Part shown: positions 10,526-23,516 of the stretch, one piece after another
Position numbering within the stretch: position 1 is the first letter of the stretch
How the letters are laid out: every line of letters begins with the position of its first letter
Source: Citrobacter sp. R56
GTDB taxonomy: Bacteria > Pseudomonadota > Gammaproteobacteria > Enterobacterales > Enterobacteriaceae
DNA: 64,000 nucleotides
Assembly (NCBI RefSeq): GCF_016811995.1
Contig: NZ_CP069159.1
Span: forward strand, 930,001-994,000
Direction: 5' to 3'
Position numbers and translations under genes: made by a program
Notes under the pieces: model-generated
Databases searched by the model: none
What the model saw: the letters and a program-made list of their open reading frames with translations, nothing else
What the model was told of the DNA's origin: nothing

Positions 10526-12763
10526 ATGGTTGCGGTAAGAAGTGCACATCTTAATAAAGCGGGTGAATTTGATCCGAAAAAATGGATCACGAGTCTGGGA
10601 ATCACCAACCAGCCGTCGTGTGAGCGCTTAGCCGAAACCTGGGCGTATTGCCTGCAACAGACACAGGGACACCCGAATGCCGAGTTGTTGCTGTGGCGCG
10701 GCGTGGAGATGGTGGAAATCCTCTCTATGCTGAGTATGGATATCGACACGTTGCGGGCTGCGCTGTTGTTCCCTCTGGCGGATGGCAATGTTGTCAGTGA
10801 GGATGTTCTGCGCGAGAGCGTAGGTAAGTCCATCGTCAATCTTATTCATGGTGTTCGCGACATGGCGGCAATCCGCCAGCTTAAAGCGACGCACACCGAC
10901 TCCGTCTCGTCTGAACAGGTCGATAACGTTCGCCGGATGTTACTGGCGATGGTGGACGATTTCCGCTGCGTGGTGATCAAGCTGGCGGAACGTATTGCGC
11001 ATCTGCGTGAAGTGAAAGACGCGCCGGAAGACGAACGCGTGCTGGCGGCAAAAGAGTGCACCAACATCTACGCACCGCTGGCAAACCGCTTAGGGATCGG
11101 GCAACTGAAATGGGAACTGGAAGATTACTGCTTCCGTTACCTGCACCCGGCAGAATACAAACGCATTGCCAAACTGCTGCATGAGCGGCGCATTGACCGT
11201 GAGCATTACATCGACGAGTTTGTCGGTCACCTGCGCGCAGAGATGAAGACCGAAGGCGTAAAAGCGGAAGTGTACGGTCGCCCGAAACACATCTACAGCA
11301 TCTGGCGCAAAATGCAGAAAAAGCAGCTGGCGTTTGATGAGCTGTTCGATGTGCGCGCTGTGCGCATCGTGGCGGAGCGTTTACAGGATTGCTACGCCGC
11401 GCTGGGGATTGTGCATACGCACTATCGCCATCTCCCCGATGAGTTTGACGACTACGTCGCCAATCCGAAACCCAATGGTTATCAGTCTATCCATACCGTT
11501 GTGCTTGGGCCGGGTGGAAAAACCATAGAAATTCAGATTCGTACCCGACAGATGCATGAAGACGCCGAGCTGGGCGTCGCCGCGCACTGGAAGTACAAAG
11601 AGGGCCCCGCTTCGGGGGCGGCAGCACGTTCTGGTCACGAAGACCGGATTGCCTGGCTGCGTAAGCTGATTGCCTGGCAGGAAGAGATGGCGGATTCCGG
11701 CGAAATGCTGGACGAAGTCCGTAGCCAGGTCTTTGATGACCGTGTGTACGTCTTTACCCCGAAAGGCGACGTGGTGGACTTGCCCGCAGGCTCTACGCCG
11801 CTCGACTTCGCTTACCATATCCACAGTGATGTGGGGCACCGCTGCATTGGCGCGAAGATCGGCGGACGCATCGTGCCGTTTACCTATCAGCTGCAAATGG
11901 GCGATCAGATAGAAATCATCACCCAGAAGCAGCCGAACCCCAGCCGTGACTGGCTTAACCCGAACCTGGGCTATGTCACTACCAGCCGCGGTCGGTCAAA
12001 AATTCATGCCTGGTTCCGCAAACAAGACCGGGACAAAAACATCCTTGCGGGTCGCCAGATCCTTGACGACGAACTGGAACATTTGGGCATCAGCCTGAAG
12101 GAAGCGGAAAAGCATCTGCTGCCTCGCTACAGCTTTAACGAGCTGGATGAACTGCTGGCGGCAATTGGCGGAGGGGATATCCGTCTTAACCAGATGGTGA
12201 ACTTCCTGCAGTCACAGTTCAATAAACCCAGCGCCGCCGAACAGGATGCTGCCGCGCTGAAACAGCTGCAGCAGAAATCGCAAGCGCCGCAGAACCGTCG
12301 CAAAGATGATGGTCGTGTAGTGGTCGAAGGTGTCGGGAACCTGATGCACCACATTGCTCGCTGCTGCCAGCCGATTCCGGGCGATGAGATTGTCGGTTTC
12401 ATCACCCAGGGGCGTGGTATTTCCGTGCATCGTGCGGACTGCGAGCAACTGACAGAACTGCGTTCCCACGCGCCGGAGCGGATTGTGGATGCGGTCTGGG
12501 GCGAAAGTTATTCCGCCGGTTATTCGCTGGTTGTGCGTGTTCAGGCCAACGATCGCAGCGGGCTGCTGCGCGACATCACCACCATTCTGGCGAACGAAAA
12601 AGTGAACGTACTGGGCGTTGCCAGCCGCAGTGATACCAGGCAACAGCTTGCCACAATTGATATGACCATCGAAATTTACAACCTGCAGGTGCTGGGCCGC
12701 GTGCTCGGTAAGCTGAACCAGGTGCCGGATGTGATCGACGCACGTCGTTTGCACGGAAGTTAA
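10526..12763 (+). CDS. relA: GTP pyrophosphokinase RelA ((p)ppGpp synthetase I)
   Basis: Ribosome-associated synthetase that makes (p)ppGpp from GTP or GDP and ATP when uncharged tRNA enters the A site. 745 residues. Layout: degenerate N-terminal hydrolase domain (no HDxxED motif; the region reads MVDDFRCVVIKLAERIAHLR), synthetase domain with ANPKPNGYQSIHT, TGS domain (RVYVFTPKGDVVDLPAGSTP), zinc-finger/helical region with HHIARCCQPIPGDEI, and a C-terminal ACT domain. RBS AAGGAGAGG precedes the ATG. No mazEF follows; a BIME does. Confidence 0.97.
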   Translation: MVAVRSAHLNKAGEFDPKKWITSLGITNQPSCERLAETWAYCLQQTQGHPNAELLLWRGVEMVEILSMLSMDIDTLRAALLFPLADGNVVSEDVLRESVGKSIVNLIHGVRDMAAIRQLKATHTDSVSSEQVDNVRRMLLAMVDDFRCVVIKLAERIAHLREVKDAPEDERVLAAKECTNIYAPLANRLGIGQLKWELEDYCFRYLHPAEYKRIAKLLHERRIDREHYIDEFVGHLRAEMKTEGVKAEVYGRPKHIYSIWRKMQKKQLAFDELFDVRAVRIVAERLQDCYAALGIVHTHYRHLPDEFDDYVANPKPNGYQSIHTVVLGPGGKTIEIQIRTRQMHEDAELGVAAHWKYKEGPASGAAARSGHEDRIAWLRKLIAWQEEMADSGEMLDEVRSQVFDDRVYVFTPKGDVVDLPAGSTPLDFAYHIHSDVGHRCIGAKIGGRIVPFTYQLQMGDQIEIITQKQPNPSRDWLNPNLGYVTTSRGRSKIHAWFRKQDRDKNILAGRQILDDELEHLGISLKEAEKHLLPRYSFNELDELLAAIGGGDIRLNQMVNFLQSQFNKPSAAEQDAAALKQLQQKSQAPQNRRKDDGRVVVEGVGNLMHHIARCCQPIPGDEIVGFITQGRGISVHRADCEQLTELRSHAPERIVDAVWGESYSAGYSLVVRVQANDRSGLLRDITTILANEKVNVLGVASRSDTRQQLATIDMTIEIYNLQVLGRVLGKLNQVPDVIDARRLHGS

Positions 12764-12774
12764 TTTTAATCTTT

Positions 12775-12845
12775 AGGCCGGATAAGGCATTAGCCGCTAT
12801 CCGGCATTTTTTTGCCTGATGTCGACGCGAGACGTCTTATCAGGC
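12775..12845. repeat. REP/BIME pair between relA and mazG
   Basis: Two opposed REP-like palindromes: GCCGGATAAGG...TATCCGGC (12777-12805) followed by ATTTTTTT, which probably also ends relA transcripts, then TGCCTGATG...CTTATCAGGCC. The spot corresponds to the relA-mazG junction that carries mazEF in E. coli. Confidence 0.75.
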
Positions 12846-12875
12846 CAACATTGGTTACAACTCTCAGGATCTCAC

Positions 12876-13667
12876 ATGAATCAAATCGACCGCCTGCTCG
12901 GCATCATGAAGCGTCTGCGTGACCCGGAAAATGGCTGTCCGTGGGATAAAGAGCAAACTTTTGCCACTATTGCGCCGCACACGCTGGAAGAGACTTACGA
13001 AGTGCTGGATGCGATAGCCCGCGAAGATTTTGACGATCTGCGTGGTGAATTGGGCGATCTGTTATTTCAGGTTGTGTTCTACGCCCAGATGGCGCAGGAA
13101 GAGGGGCGATTCGATTTTAACGATATTTGCGCCGCCATTAGCGACAAACTTGAACGCCGTCATCCGCATGTATTTGCCGATGCGTGCGCCAATACCAGTA
13201 CCGAAGTGCTTACCCGCTGGGAGCAGATCAAAACGGAAGAACGTGCCGACAAAGCACAGCTTTCGGCACTGGATGACATTCCCCGCAGTTTACCGGCATT
13301 AATGCGCGCGCAAAAAATCCAGAAACGTTGTTCAAATGTTGGCTTTGACTGGACAACGCTCGGACCGGTCGTCGACAAGGTTTACGAAGAGATTGACGAG
13401 GTCATGTTTGAGGCGCGGCAGGTCGTCGTAGACCAGGCTAAACTGGAGGAGGAAATGGGCGATTTGCTGTTTGCGACAGTGAATATGGCCCGCCATTTAG
13501 GCACTAAAGCGGAGACTGCGTTACAAAAAGCGAACGAAAAGTTCGAACGTCGCTTTCGTGAGGTTGAACGCATTGTCGCAGCCCGCGGTCTGGAAATGAC
13601 TGGGGTAGATTTGGAAACCATGGAAGAGGTTTGGCAGCAGGTAAAACGCCAGGAAATTGATCTCTAA
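12876..13667 (+). CDS. mazG: Nucleoside triphosphate pyrophosphohydrolase MazG
   Basis: Hydrolyses (d)NTPs to monophosphates plus pyrophosphate. ATG at 12876 (MNQIDRLLGIMKRLRDPE) gives 263 residues, the E. coli length; an extension to 12819 would run into the BIME. Two MazG repeats are visible: EETYEVLDAIAREDFDDLRG...GELGDLLFQ and, near residue 190, EEMGDLLFATVN, each with the metal-binding Glu/Asp pattern. In E. coli MazG opposes MazF-driven killing; here it stands without MazEF. Confidence 0.96.
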   Translation: MNQIDRLLGIMKRLRDPENGCPWDKEQTFATIAPHTLEETYEVLDAIAREDFDDLRGELGDLLFQVVFYAQMAQEEGRFDFNDICAAISDKLERRHPHVFADACANTSTEVLTRWEQIKTEERADKAQLSALDDIPRSLPALMRAQKIQKRCSNVGFDWTTLGPVVDKVYEEIDEVMFEARQVVVDQAKLEEEMGDLLFATVNMARHLGTKAETALQKANEKFERRFREVERIVAARGLEMTGVDLETMEEVWQQVKRQEIDL

Positions 13668-13740
13668 GGAATTTAAGCGGTCAAGGGCGTTTTGTGTGAT
13701 TTTTTAAATAACAAGCTCTTGATTTGCGTCAAAAACATTT

Positions 13741-13763
13741 AGCCCAAAGGGGCTATTTTCTCA
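13741..13763 (+). terminator. Weak hairpin after mazG
   Basis: AGCCCAAAGGGGCT (13741-13754) followed by ATTTTCT: a short stem with a broken T tract. Possible partial terminator or attenuator ahead of pyrG. Confidence 0.45.
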
Positions 13764-13802
13764 CTCCCAATATTAATGTGAGCCTGATGAAGAGGAGGAA
13801 TA

Positions 13803-15532
<1,730 letters not shown>

Positions 15533-15547
15533 GAAGTAAAAAGTTAG

Positions 15548-16915
<1,368 letters not shown>

Positions 16916-16934
16916 TCTGAACCTTACCTCTTAA

Positions 16935-16963
16935 GAAAAAACCCGCTTCGGCGGGTTTTTTTA
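16935..16963. terminator. Rho-independent terminator after eno (bidirectional)
   Basis: AAAAAACCCGCTTCGGCGGGTTTTTTT: GC stem CCCGC/GCGGG with a UUCG-type loop, flanked by A and T tracts. It lies between eno and the converging RpiR-type gene and can serve both. Confidence 0.95.
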
Positions 16964-16971
16964 TCTCTGCG

Positions 16972-17796
16972 CTACAGCAGCAGCGGTAGCGTCGCGCTGG
17001 CCGTTTGTTGGCTTACATTGCTGTAACCCTCGTCCAGTGCAATCAGCGACGTGGTGAGCAGCTCAACTAACAGCATGACCCCGACTTTGGCATTCAACGC
17101 CCCGGCGCTCAGCGGCCCTTCCGGTTTGGCGGCCACCAGTTGGAAATCACTCAATGAACCCAGCGGGCTACGCGGCGTATTACTCAGGACCAACACCGGA
17201 ACGCCACGCTTGCGGGCAAGCTTAACCACATGCAGTAAATCGCGGGTCGAGCCTGAACTGGAGATCGCCACCACCAGCGTCTCTTTTGAAAGCGCTGTGG
17301 CATTCATGGCGGCACGATGCATGTCGCTGAACAGCTGCGCAGGTTTACCGAGTCGCAGGAGTTTGTAATGCAAATACTCCCCAAGAATTGCACTGGCGGC
17401 CACGCCGTAGATCTGCACAGCGTGCGCCTGATGCAGCGCCAGCGCGGCTTTTTCCAGCATCGCTCTGTCGAGTAATTTTGCCGTGTCCTGCAATGCCTGC
17501 ACAGACTCATTGACGACGTTATCAATTTCATCGCCGCTCTGCTGAGCGGGTTGCCCCTGCTGGATATCCAGCGCCAGCGCCATCTTAAATTCGTTATAGC
17601 CTTTACATCCCAGCGTGCGGCATAAGCGCGTGACGCTTGCTTCACTGGTATCACTTTCCCGGGCCAGTTCGGTAATCGTCAGGTAGAGCACTTTTGCCGG
17701 ATCGTTCAGGACAAACTCTCCCAGCTTTTGCTGAGTCGGGCTGTATCCGGAAACCCCCTGGCGCAGCCTCAGCAGCAGATTTTCATTTTCTGACAT
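16972..17796 (-). CDS. MurR/RpiR family transcriptional regulator
   Basis: 274 residues: N-terminal RpiR-type helix-turn-helix (residues 1-77; LTITELARESDTSEASVTRLCRTLG) and C-terminal SIS sugar-phosphate-binding domain (about 125-250) containing VVAISSSGSTRDLL. Divergent from a PTS transporter and nanE, so it most likely controls that operon in response to an amino-sugar phosphate such as ManNAc-6-P; the ligand is inferred from neighbours only. I cannot assign a gene name. Confidence 0.9.
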   Translation of the reverse strand: MSENENLLLRLRQGVSGYSPTQQKLGEFVLNDPAKVLYLTITELARESDTSEASVTRLCRTLGCKGYNEFKMALALDIQQGQPAQQSGDEIDNVVNESVQALQDTAKLLDRAMLEKAALALHQAHAVQIYGVAASAILGEYLHYKLLRLGKPAQLFSDMHRAAMNATALSKETLVVAISSSGSTRDLLHVVKLARKRGVPVLVLSNTPRSPLGSLSDFQLVAAKPEGPLSAGALNAKVGVMLLVELLTTSLIALDEGYSNVSQQTASATLPLLL

Positions 17797-17900
17797 GCAA
17801 GATCCTTAATGCGTTTCTCTGCGGCTAGTGTGGCGGAAAGCAGGGGGGCGATGCCAGTTATTTTAAAAAAGTATGATCCGCTTCCTGTATTTTTGGTGAT

Positions 17901-17961
17901 AATTTTCACTTTTATATATTTGTGTGGTAAAAATTTTCATCGATTGATGGGGAAGTGAAAA
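17901..17961. promoter_or_regulatory. Putative operator region of the RpiR-PTS-nanE locus
   Basis: In the 166-base divergent gap, AATTTTCA occurs twice (17901-17908, 17932-17939), 31 bases or about three helical turns apart. TTTTCACT (17903-17910) has its exact inverse AGTGAAAA at 17954-17961, next to the PTS start codon. The layout suits a dimeric or tetrameric regulator of the RpiR type. Binding is inferred. Confidence 0.4.
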
Positions 17962-17962
17962 A

Positions 17963-19522
17963 ATGATGCAAATATTCAGCGGTGCCTCTTCGGGTGCCTG
18001 GTTTGAAAAGGCGCAACGGTTCGGTAAATCGTTCATGCTGCCGATTGCGGTGTTGCCTGCCGCGGGCTTGTTATTGGGGATCGGTGGTGCGCTGTCGAAT
18101 CCGAATACCATAACAGCCTATCCGTTTTTGGATATCGGATGGCTACAGGCCATTTTTACGATCATGAGCAGCGCGGGCTCGATTGTATTTGCCAACCTCT
18201 CAGTGCTGTTTGCCGTTGGGGTAGCTGTCGGGCTGGCGAAAACCGATAAAGGTACGGCCGGGCTTGCGGCGCTGCTGGCATTTTTAGTGATGAACGCCAC
18301 GATCAACGCCTTGCTGATCCTGACCGGTACGCTGGCGCTCGAGAATCCTGGCGCGGTCGGGCAGGGGATGACGCTGGGTATCCAGACCCTGGAAACGGGG
18401 GTCTTCGGCGGCGTGGTGATTGGTCTGGTGACCTGCGTTTTGCATCAGCGCTTCAACAAAATTGCATTGCCGCAGTTCCTGGGCTTCTTTGGCGGCTCAC
18501 GTTTTGTGCCAATCATCAGTTCGCTGGCGGCGATTCTGGTTGGCGCGGCGATGACCGTGGTGTGGCCGCATTTCCAGAAACTGATTTTTGGTCTGGGTGG
18601 CCTGGTGGATGCGACAGGGTATCTGGGGACGTTTCTGTACGGCTTTATTCTGCGTATGCTCGGTCCGTTTGGCCTGCACCATATCTTCTATCTGCCCTTC
18701 TGGACGACGGCGCTGGGGGGAAGTGAAATCGTCAATGGTCAACTGATTGAAGGTACGCAGCGTATTTTCTTCGCCCAGCTTGCCGACCCCGCTGTTCAAC
18801 AGTTTTACATCGGTACCTCGCGCTTTATGTCCGGTCGCTTTATCACCATGATGTTCGGCCTGATTGGCGCGTGCCTGGCGATGTATCACACGGCAAACGC
18901 TGAGAACAAGAAACGGGTTGCCGGGTTGCTGTTGTCTGCCGCGCTGACCTCTTTCCTGACGGGGATCACCGAACCGATTGAGTTCTCCTTCCTGTTTGTG
19001 GCGCCGGTTCTGTATGTCATTCATGCCTTCTTCGACGGGCTGGCGTTTATGATCGCGCATATTTTGCATATCACGATCGGCCAGACGTTCTCTGGCGGGT
19101 TTATCGATTTCATTCTCTTTGGCGTGCTGCAGGGCGAAGCCAAAACCCACTGGATGTACGTCCCGCTGGTCGGCGTACCGTGGTTCTTCCTGTACTACTT
19201 TACGTTCCGCTACCTGATTAACCGCTTTGGTTTTCTGACGCCGGGGCGTGAGAAAGAGACAACAGTAGAAAGTGTGCTCCCACAAAGCGAACGCGCGTCG
19301 GCAGTGATTGCCGGATTGGGCGGCAAAGACAACCTTGAAGAGGTGGACTGCTGTGCAACGCGTTTGCGCGTCACGGTCAAAGAGGGGGCAAAGGTGGATG
19401 AAGCGGCGTTGAAAGCGACCGGCGCACGTGGCGTCATCCTGCGTGGTAACGGGGTCCAGGTCATTTATGGCCCGCACGTCACGATCATTAAAAATGAAAT
19501 TGAAGAGACATTATCACAATGA
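17963..19522 (+). CDS. PTS EIICB transporter, glucose/N-acetylglucosamine/maltose family
   Basis: 519-residue membrane permease with EIIC and EIIB fused. The EIIC domain (about residues 20-410) opens [20 protein letters not shown] and carries the conserved [16 protein letters not shown] loop. The EIIB domain (about 445-519) has the phosphocysteine motif DCCATRLR at Cys463/Cys464. There is no EIIA domain here, so phosphate would have to come from a separate EIIA such as Crr. Coupling with nanE (ATGA overlap) suggests uptake of N-acetylmannosamine or a related amino sugar. Alternative start at 17966. Confidence 0.92.
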   Translation: MMQIFSGASSGAWFEKAQRFGKSFMLPIAVLPAAGLLLGIGGALSNPNTITAYPFLDIGWLQAIFTIMSSAGSIVFANLSVLFAVGVAVGLAKTDKGTAGLAALLAFLVMNATINALLILTGTLALENPGAVGQGMTLGIQTLETGVFGGVVIGLVTCVLHQRFNKIALPQFLGFFGGSRFVPIISSLAAILVGAAMTVVWPHFQKLIFGLGGLVDATGYLGTFLYGFILRMLGPFGLHHIFYLPFWTTALGGSEIVNGQLIEGTQRIFFAQLADPAVQQFYIGTSRFMSGRFITMMFGLIGACLAMYHTANAENKKRVAGLLLSAALTSFLTGITEPIEFSFLFVAPVLYVIHAFFDGLAFMIAHILHITIGQTFSGGFIDFILFGVLQGEAKTHWMYVPLVGVPWFFLYYFTFRYLINRFGFLTPGREKETTVESVLPQSERASAVIAGLGGKDNLEEVDCCATRLRVTVKEGAKVDEAALKATGARGVILRGNGVQVIYGPHVTIIKNEIEETLSQ

Positions 19523-20208
19523 AAACTGTACTGGATAACCTGAAAGGCAAGTTAGTCGTCTCCTGCCAGGCGCTGGAACATGAACCCTTACACAGCCCGT
19601 TTATTATGTCGCGCATGGCGCTGGCGGCAGCACAAGGCGGAGCGGTGGCGATCCGCGCGAATAGCGTGGTGGATATTGCCGCCATCAAACAGCAGGTCTC
19701 TTTACCGGTGATTGGCATCATCAAGCGTGATTACCCGGACAGCGAGGTATTTATTACCGCCACGATGAAAGAAGTGGATGAGCTGATGAGTGTGGGGCCG
19801 GAAATTATTGCTCTCGATGCCACCGCGCGCCCACGCCCGCAGGGGCAAACGCTGGAGGCGCTGGTTGCGCAGATCCGCTCCCGCTATCCGGCGGTTTTAC
19901 TGATGGCGGATATTGCCAGCGTAGAAGAGGCGGTCACGGCGCAGGCGCTGGGGTTTGACTGCGTAGGGACCACGCTCTATGGCTACACCGCAGAGACGGC
20001 AGGCCACCGCTTACCGGAGAATGACTGCAACTTTTTACGTGATGTGCTGGCTGCCGTGACGGTTCCGGTGGTGGCGGAAGGGAATGTCGAGACGCCGGAG
20101 CTGGCAGCGCGCTGTCTTGCGTTAGGCGCACACACCGTTGTGGTGGGCGGTGCGATCACCCGTCCGCAGCAGATCACAGAGCGCTTTATTGCGGCAATCA
20201 CCGCCTAA
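19519..20208 (+). CDS. nanE: N-acetylmannosamine-6-phosphate 2-epimerase NanE
   Basis: Converts ManNAc-6-P to GlcNAc-6-P, which feeds the Nag pathway. 229 residues of the NanE TIM-barrel family: [48 protein letters not shown] and [11 protein letters not shown] are all family features. The start overlaps the PTS stop as ATGA. This gene stands apart from any nanAT genes; here it probably handles a sugar phosphorylated by the adjacent PTS. Confidence 0.92.
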   Translation: MKTVLDNLKGKLVVSCQALEHEPLHSPFIMSRMALAAAQGGAVAIRANSVVDIAAIKQQVSLPVIGIIKRDYPDSEVFITATMKEVDELMSVGPEIIALDATARPRPQGQTLEALVAQIRSRYPAVLLMADIASVEEAVTAQALGFDCVGTTLYGYTAETAGHRLPENDCNFLRDVLAAVTVPVVAEGNVETPELAARCLALGAHTVVVGGAITRPQQITERFIAAITA

Positions 20209-20279
20209 AGCACCGATGGGGCATGATACTTTGGCGGGGATCTGCGATAATTATCGTTTATCCCCACATTGAGATGATT

Positions 20280-20951
20280 ATGCAGTACCCGATTAACGAG
20301 ATGTTCCAGACCCTGCAAGGTGAGGGTTATTTTACCGGTGTCCCCGCCATTTTTATTCGTTTACAGGGATGCCCGGTTGGCTGTGCCTGGTGCGATACCA
20401 AACACACCTGGGATAAGCTTGAGGATCGGGAAGTTTCCCTGTATAGCATCCTGGCGAAAACCAAAGAGAGCGACAAATGGGGCGCGGCGAGCAGCGAAGA
20501 TCTGCTGGCGGTAATTGGCCGACAGGGTTATACCGCACGTCATGTGGTGATTACCGGCGGTGAACCCTGCATTCATGATTTGATGCCGCTCACCGAGTTA
20601 CTGGAAAAGAACGGTTTCAGCTGCCAGATTGAGACCAGCGGCACCCACGAAGTCCGTTGTTCGACCAATACCTGGGTGACGGTTTCTCCGAAAGTGAATA
20701 TGCGTGGTGGCTATGACGTGCTCTCACAGGCGCTGGAGCGAGCCAATGAAATCAAGCATCCGGTTGGGCGGGTTCGCGATATCGAAGCGCTGGATGAACT
20801 GCTGGCCACATTGACCGATGATAAACCGCGCATTATTGCTCTGCAGCCTATCAGTCAGAAAGAAGACGCGACGCGTCTGTGCATTGAAACCTGCATCGCC
20901 CGCAACTGGCGTCTCTCCATGCAGACGCACAAATATCTGAATATCGCGTGA
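20280..20951 (+). CDS. queE: 7-carboxy-7-deazaguanine synthase QueE
   Basis: Radical SAM enzyme that converts 6-carboxy-tetrahydropterin to CDG in the preQ0 pathway. ATG at 20280 (MQYPINEMFQTLQGEGYFTG) gives 223 residues, the E. coli length; the frame upstream to 20223 is not part of the protein. The cluster-binding cysteines are in CPVGCAWCDTKHTW, and VVITGGEPC is the glycine-rich SAM segment. Convergent with queD across a BIME. Confidence 0.96.
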   Translation: MQYPINEMFQTLQGEGYFTGVPAIFIRLQGCPVGCAWCDTKHTWDKLEDREVSLYSILAKTKESDKWGAASSEDLLAVIGRQGYTARHVVITGGEPCIHDLMPLTELLEKNGFSCQIETSGTHEVRCSTNTWVTVSPKVNMRGGYDVLSQALERANEIKHPVGRVRDIEALDELLATLTDDKPRIIALQPISQKEDATRLCIETCIARNWRLSMQTHKYLNIA

Positions 20952-20954
20952 CTT

Positions 20955-21046
20955 AAAAGCCGGATGGCGTTGCGCTTATCCGGCCTACAAGGACGACGGG
21001 TTTTGTAGGCCGGGTAAGGCGAAGCCGCCACCCGGCAAAAAGCAAA
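20955..21046. repeat. BIME between queE and queD
   Basis: Two opposed REP units: GCCGGATGGCG...CTTATCCGGCC (from 20959) and GTAGGCCGGGTAAGGCG...GCCACCCGGC (to about 21036), with a short AAGGACGACGGG spacer. It lies between converging genes. Confidence 0.85.
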
Positions 21047-21048
21047 AA

Positions 21049-21411
21049 TCACTCGCCGCGATAAATGCAGCCCGCTGTGCAGGTTTCTTTCACCATCACC
21101 GCGCTTAGCAGAGGGACGACAGGTTTAACCTGGTCCCAAATCCAGTGCGCCAGCACTTCGCTAGTCGGATTCTCCAGACCAGGGATATCGTTCAGATAGT
21201 AGTGATCCAGACGATCGTATGTCGGTTTGAACGCCGCTTTGAGTTCGGCGAAATCGATGATCCAACCTGTGTGCGGATCGACTTCACCGGTAATTTCGAG
21301 TCGCACCATGAACGAATGACCGTGCAGACGGCCACATTTATGCCCGGCAGGTACATGCGGCAGGCGGTGGGCGGCTTCGAAGGTGAAATCTTTAAACAGG
21401 GTGGTGGTCAT
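21049..21411 (-). CDS. queD: 6-carboxy-5,6,7,8-tetrahydropterin synthase QueD
   Basis: Converts 7,8-dihydroneopterin triphosphate to 6-carboxy-tetrahydropterin, the substrate of QueE. 120 residues with the zinc-binding histidines in [24 protein letters not shown], which also contains the catalytic cysteine (HKCGRLHGH). The C-terminal signature is [16 protein letters not shown]. QueC, needed between QueE and QueF, is not in the window. Confidence 0.96.
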   Translation of the reverse strand: MTTTLFKDFTFEAAHRLPHVPAGHKCGRLHGHSFMVRLEITGEVDPHTGWIIDFAELKAAFKPTYDRLDHYYLNDIPGLENPTSEVLAHWIWDQVKPVVPLLSAVMVKETCTAGCIYRGE

Positions 21412-21579
21412 GATTAGCTCTCAATGATACGAAAAACCGCCGTAGGGTACCGGAAAGTACATTTTTTATCATTAACTAAAACGGCGCTTAGCCGCTGATT
21501 ACGCTATTTATCCCGATTAACTTTTTTATTTTCTTTAATTTCATGGGATTAGATAATCGTTTTTGCTGTTAATAAGTAT

Positions 21580-21660
21580 AGTTAAAACAGGTTAGTCCAT
21601 TTGGTTATTTGTTATTTCCATCCCTTCTTTAATTGTTACTATCCTCGCCGTTAACCTTAT
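21580..21660 (+). promoter_or_regulatory. cysJIH promoter and probable CysB site
   Basis: In the 305-base AT-rich gap before cysJ, a -10 candidate TACTAT (21637-21642) puts transcription start near 21648, about 69 bases before the cysJ ATG, as known for the Salmonella cysJIH promoter. The preceding AT-rich stretch (GTTAGTCCATTTGGTTATTTGTTATTT) is where CysB with N-acetylserine would bind. The rest of the gap holds no convincing gene. Confidence 0.55.
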
Positions 21661-21716
21661 CATCAGTTTGGGTTTTATTGCTTAAATCCGCATAGCTTAC
21701 TGGAACATAACGACGC

Positions 21717-23516
21717 ATGACGACACAGGCCCCACCTTCCGCTTTGCTTCCGCTGAACCCGGAGCAACTGGCACGCCTTCAGGCGGCCGCGACCGATCTC
21801 ACGCCTACGCAGCTTGCGTGGGTTTCCGGCTATTTCTGGGGCATGCTGAATCAGCAACCCGGTTCAGCGGCGATGGCACCCGCGCCTGCGGCTGAAATGC
21901 CGGGCATCACGTTGCTTTGCGCATCGCAAACCGGCAATGCGCGCCGCGTGGCCGAAGCCCTGCGCGATGATCTGCTGGCGGCAAAACTCAGCGTCACCTT
22001 GGTCAACGCGGGCGACTACAAATTCAAACAGATCGCCAATGAAAAACTGCTGATCGTTGTCGCGTCGACCCAGGGGGAAGGGGAGCCGGCAGAAGAAGCC
22101 GTCGCACTGCATAAATTCCTGTTCTCGAAAAAAGCGCCAAAACTCGACGGCACCGCGTTTGCAGTCTTTGGTCTCGGCGATACTTCCTACGAGTTTTTCT
22201 GCCAGTCCGGTAAAGATTTTGACAGCAAACTGGCGGAACTGGGCGCAGAGCGCTTGCTGGACAGGGTTGATGCCGATGTGGAATACCAGCCAGCCGCAAG
22301 CGAGTGGCGCGCACGGGTGGTAGAGGTACTGAAAGCGCGTGCGCCGGTGGCCACACCTTCACTGTCGGTTGCGACGGGTGCGGTCAACGAAATTCATACC
22401 AGCCCGTATACCAAAGAAGCGCCACTTACCGCGAGCCTTTCGGTTAATCAGAAAATTACCGGTCGTGATTCTGAAAAAGATGTGCGTCATATCGAAATCG
22501 ATTTAGGTGATTCTGGCCTGCGTTATCAGCCTGGCGATGCGCTGGGCGTCTGGTATCAAAACGATTCGGCGCTGGTCAAAGAGATGGTTGAGCTGCTGTG
22601 GCTGAAAGGTGATGAACCCGTCACCGTCGAGGGCAAAATTCTGCCGCTTTCAGACGCACTGGCGTGGCATTTTGAACTGACGGTCAACACCGCCAATATC
22701 GTTGAAAACTATGCCACGCTGACGCGCAGTGAATCGCTGCTGCCGCTGGTGGGCGATAAAGCGAAGTTGCAGCACTACGCCGCGACCACCCCGATAGTCG
22801 ATATGGTGCGTTTCTCTCCAGCGCAGCTGGACGCTGAAGCGTTAGCCGGTCTGCTGCGTCCGCTGACGCCGCGCCTCTACTCCATCGCCTCGTCGCAGGC
22901 GGAGGTGGAGAGCGAAGTCCACGTTACCGTTGGCGTGGTGCGCTATGACATCGAAGGCCGGGCCCGTGCCGGTGGCGCCTCCAGCTTCCTCGCCGATCGC
23001 GTAGAGGAAGAAGGTGAAGTGCGCGTGTTTATCGAACACAACGACAACTTCCGTCTGCCTGCCAACCCGGAGACGCCGGTTATCATGATTGGTCCTGGCA
23101 CGGGCATCGCGCCGTTCCGCGCCTTTATGCAGCAGCGTGCGGCGGATGAAGCGCCGGGCAAAAACTGGCTCTTCTTCGGCAACCCGCACTTTACGGAAGA
23201 TTTCCTTTACCAGGTCGAATGGCAGCGCTACGTCAAAGAGGGCGTGCTAAACCGCATCGATCTGGCCTGGTCCCGCGACCAAAAACAAAAAATATACGTA
23301 CAAGACAAACTGCGCGAACAGGGCGCGGAGCTGTGGCGCTGGATCAATGACGGTGCCCACCTTTATGTCTGCGGCGACGCCAATCGCATGGCGAAAGACG
23401 TTGAACAGGCTTTACTGGACGTGATTGCTGAATTCGGTGGTATGGACGCCGAAGCAGCGGATGAATTTTTAAGTGAGCTGCGCGTTGAGCGCCGTTATCA
23501 GCGAGATGTCTACTAA
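21717..23516 (+). CDS. cysJ: NADPH-sulfite reductase flavoprotein subunit CysJ
   Basis: Takes electrons from NADPH through FAD and FMN to the CysI hemoprotein for reduction of sulfite to sulfide. 599 residues: flavodoxin-like FMN domain (about 64-202; [29 protein letters not shown]), linker, FAD domain with [10 protein letters not shown], and NADPH domain with [18 protein letters not shown] and the C-terminal ending RRYQRDVY. It overlaps the cysI start by one base (TAATG). Confidence 0.98.
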   Translation: MTTQAPPSALLPLNPEQLARLQAAATDLTPTQLAWVSGYFWGMLNQQPGSAAMAPAPAAEMPGITLLCASQTGNARRVAEALRDDLLAAKLSVTLVNAGDYKFKQIANEKLLIVVASTQGEGEPAEEAVALHKFLFSKKAPKLDGTAFAVFGLGDTSYEFFCQSGKDFDSKLAELGAERLLDRVDADVEYQPAASEWRARVVEVLKARAPVATPSLSVATGAVNEIHTSPYTKEAPLTASLSVNQKITGRDSEKDVRHIEIDLGDSGLRYQPGDALGVWYQNDSALVKEMVELLWLKGDEPVTVEGKILPLSDALAWHFELTVNTANIVENYATLTRSESLLPLVGDKAKLQHYAATTPIVDMVRFSPAQLDAEALAGLLRPLTPRLYSIASSQAEVESEVHVTVGVVRYDIEGRARAGGASSFLADRVEEEGEVRVFIEHNDNFRLPANPETPVIMIGPGTGIAPFRAFMQQRAADEAPGKNWLFFGNPHFTEDFLYQVEWQRYVKEGVLNRIDLAWSRDQKQKIYVQDKLREQGAELWRWINDGAHLYVCGDANRMAKDVEQALLDVIAEFGGMDAEAADEFLSELRVERRYQRDVY

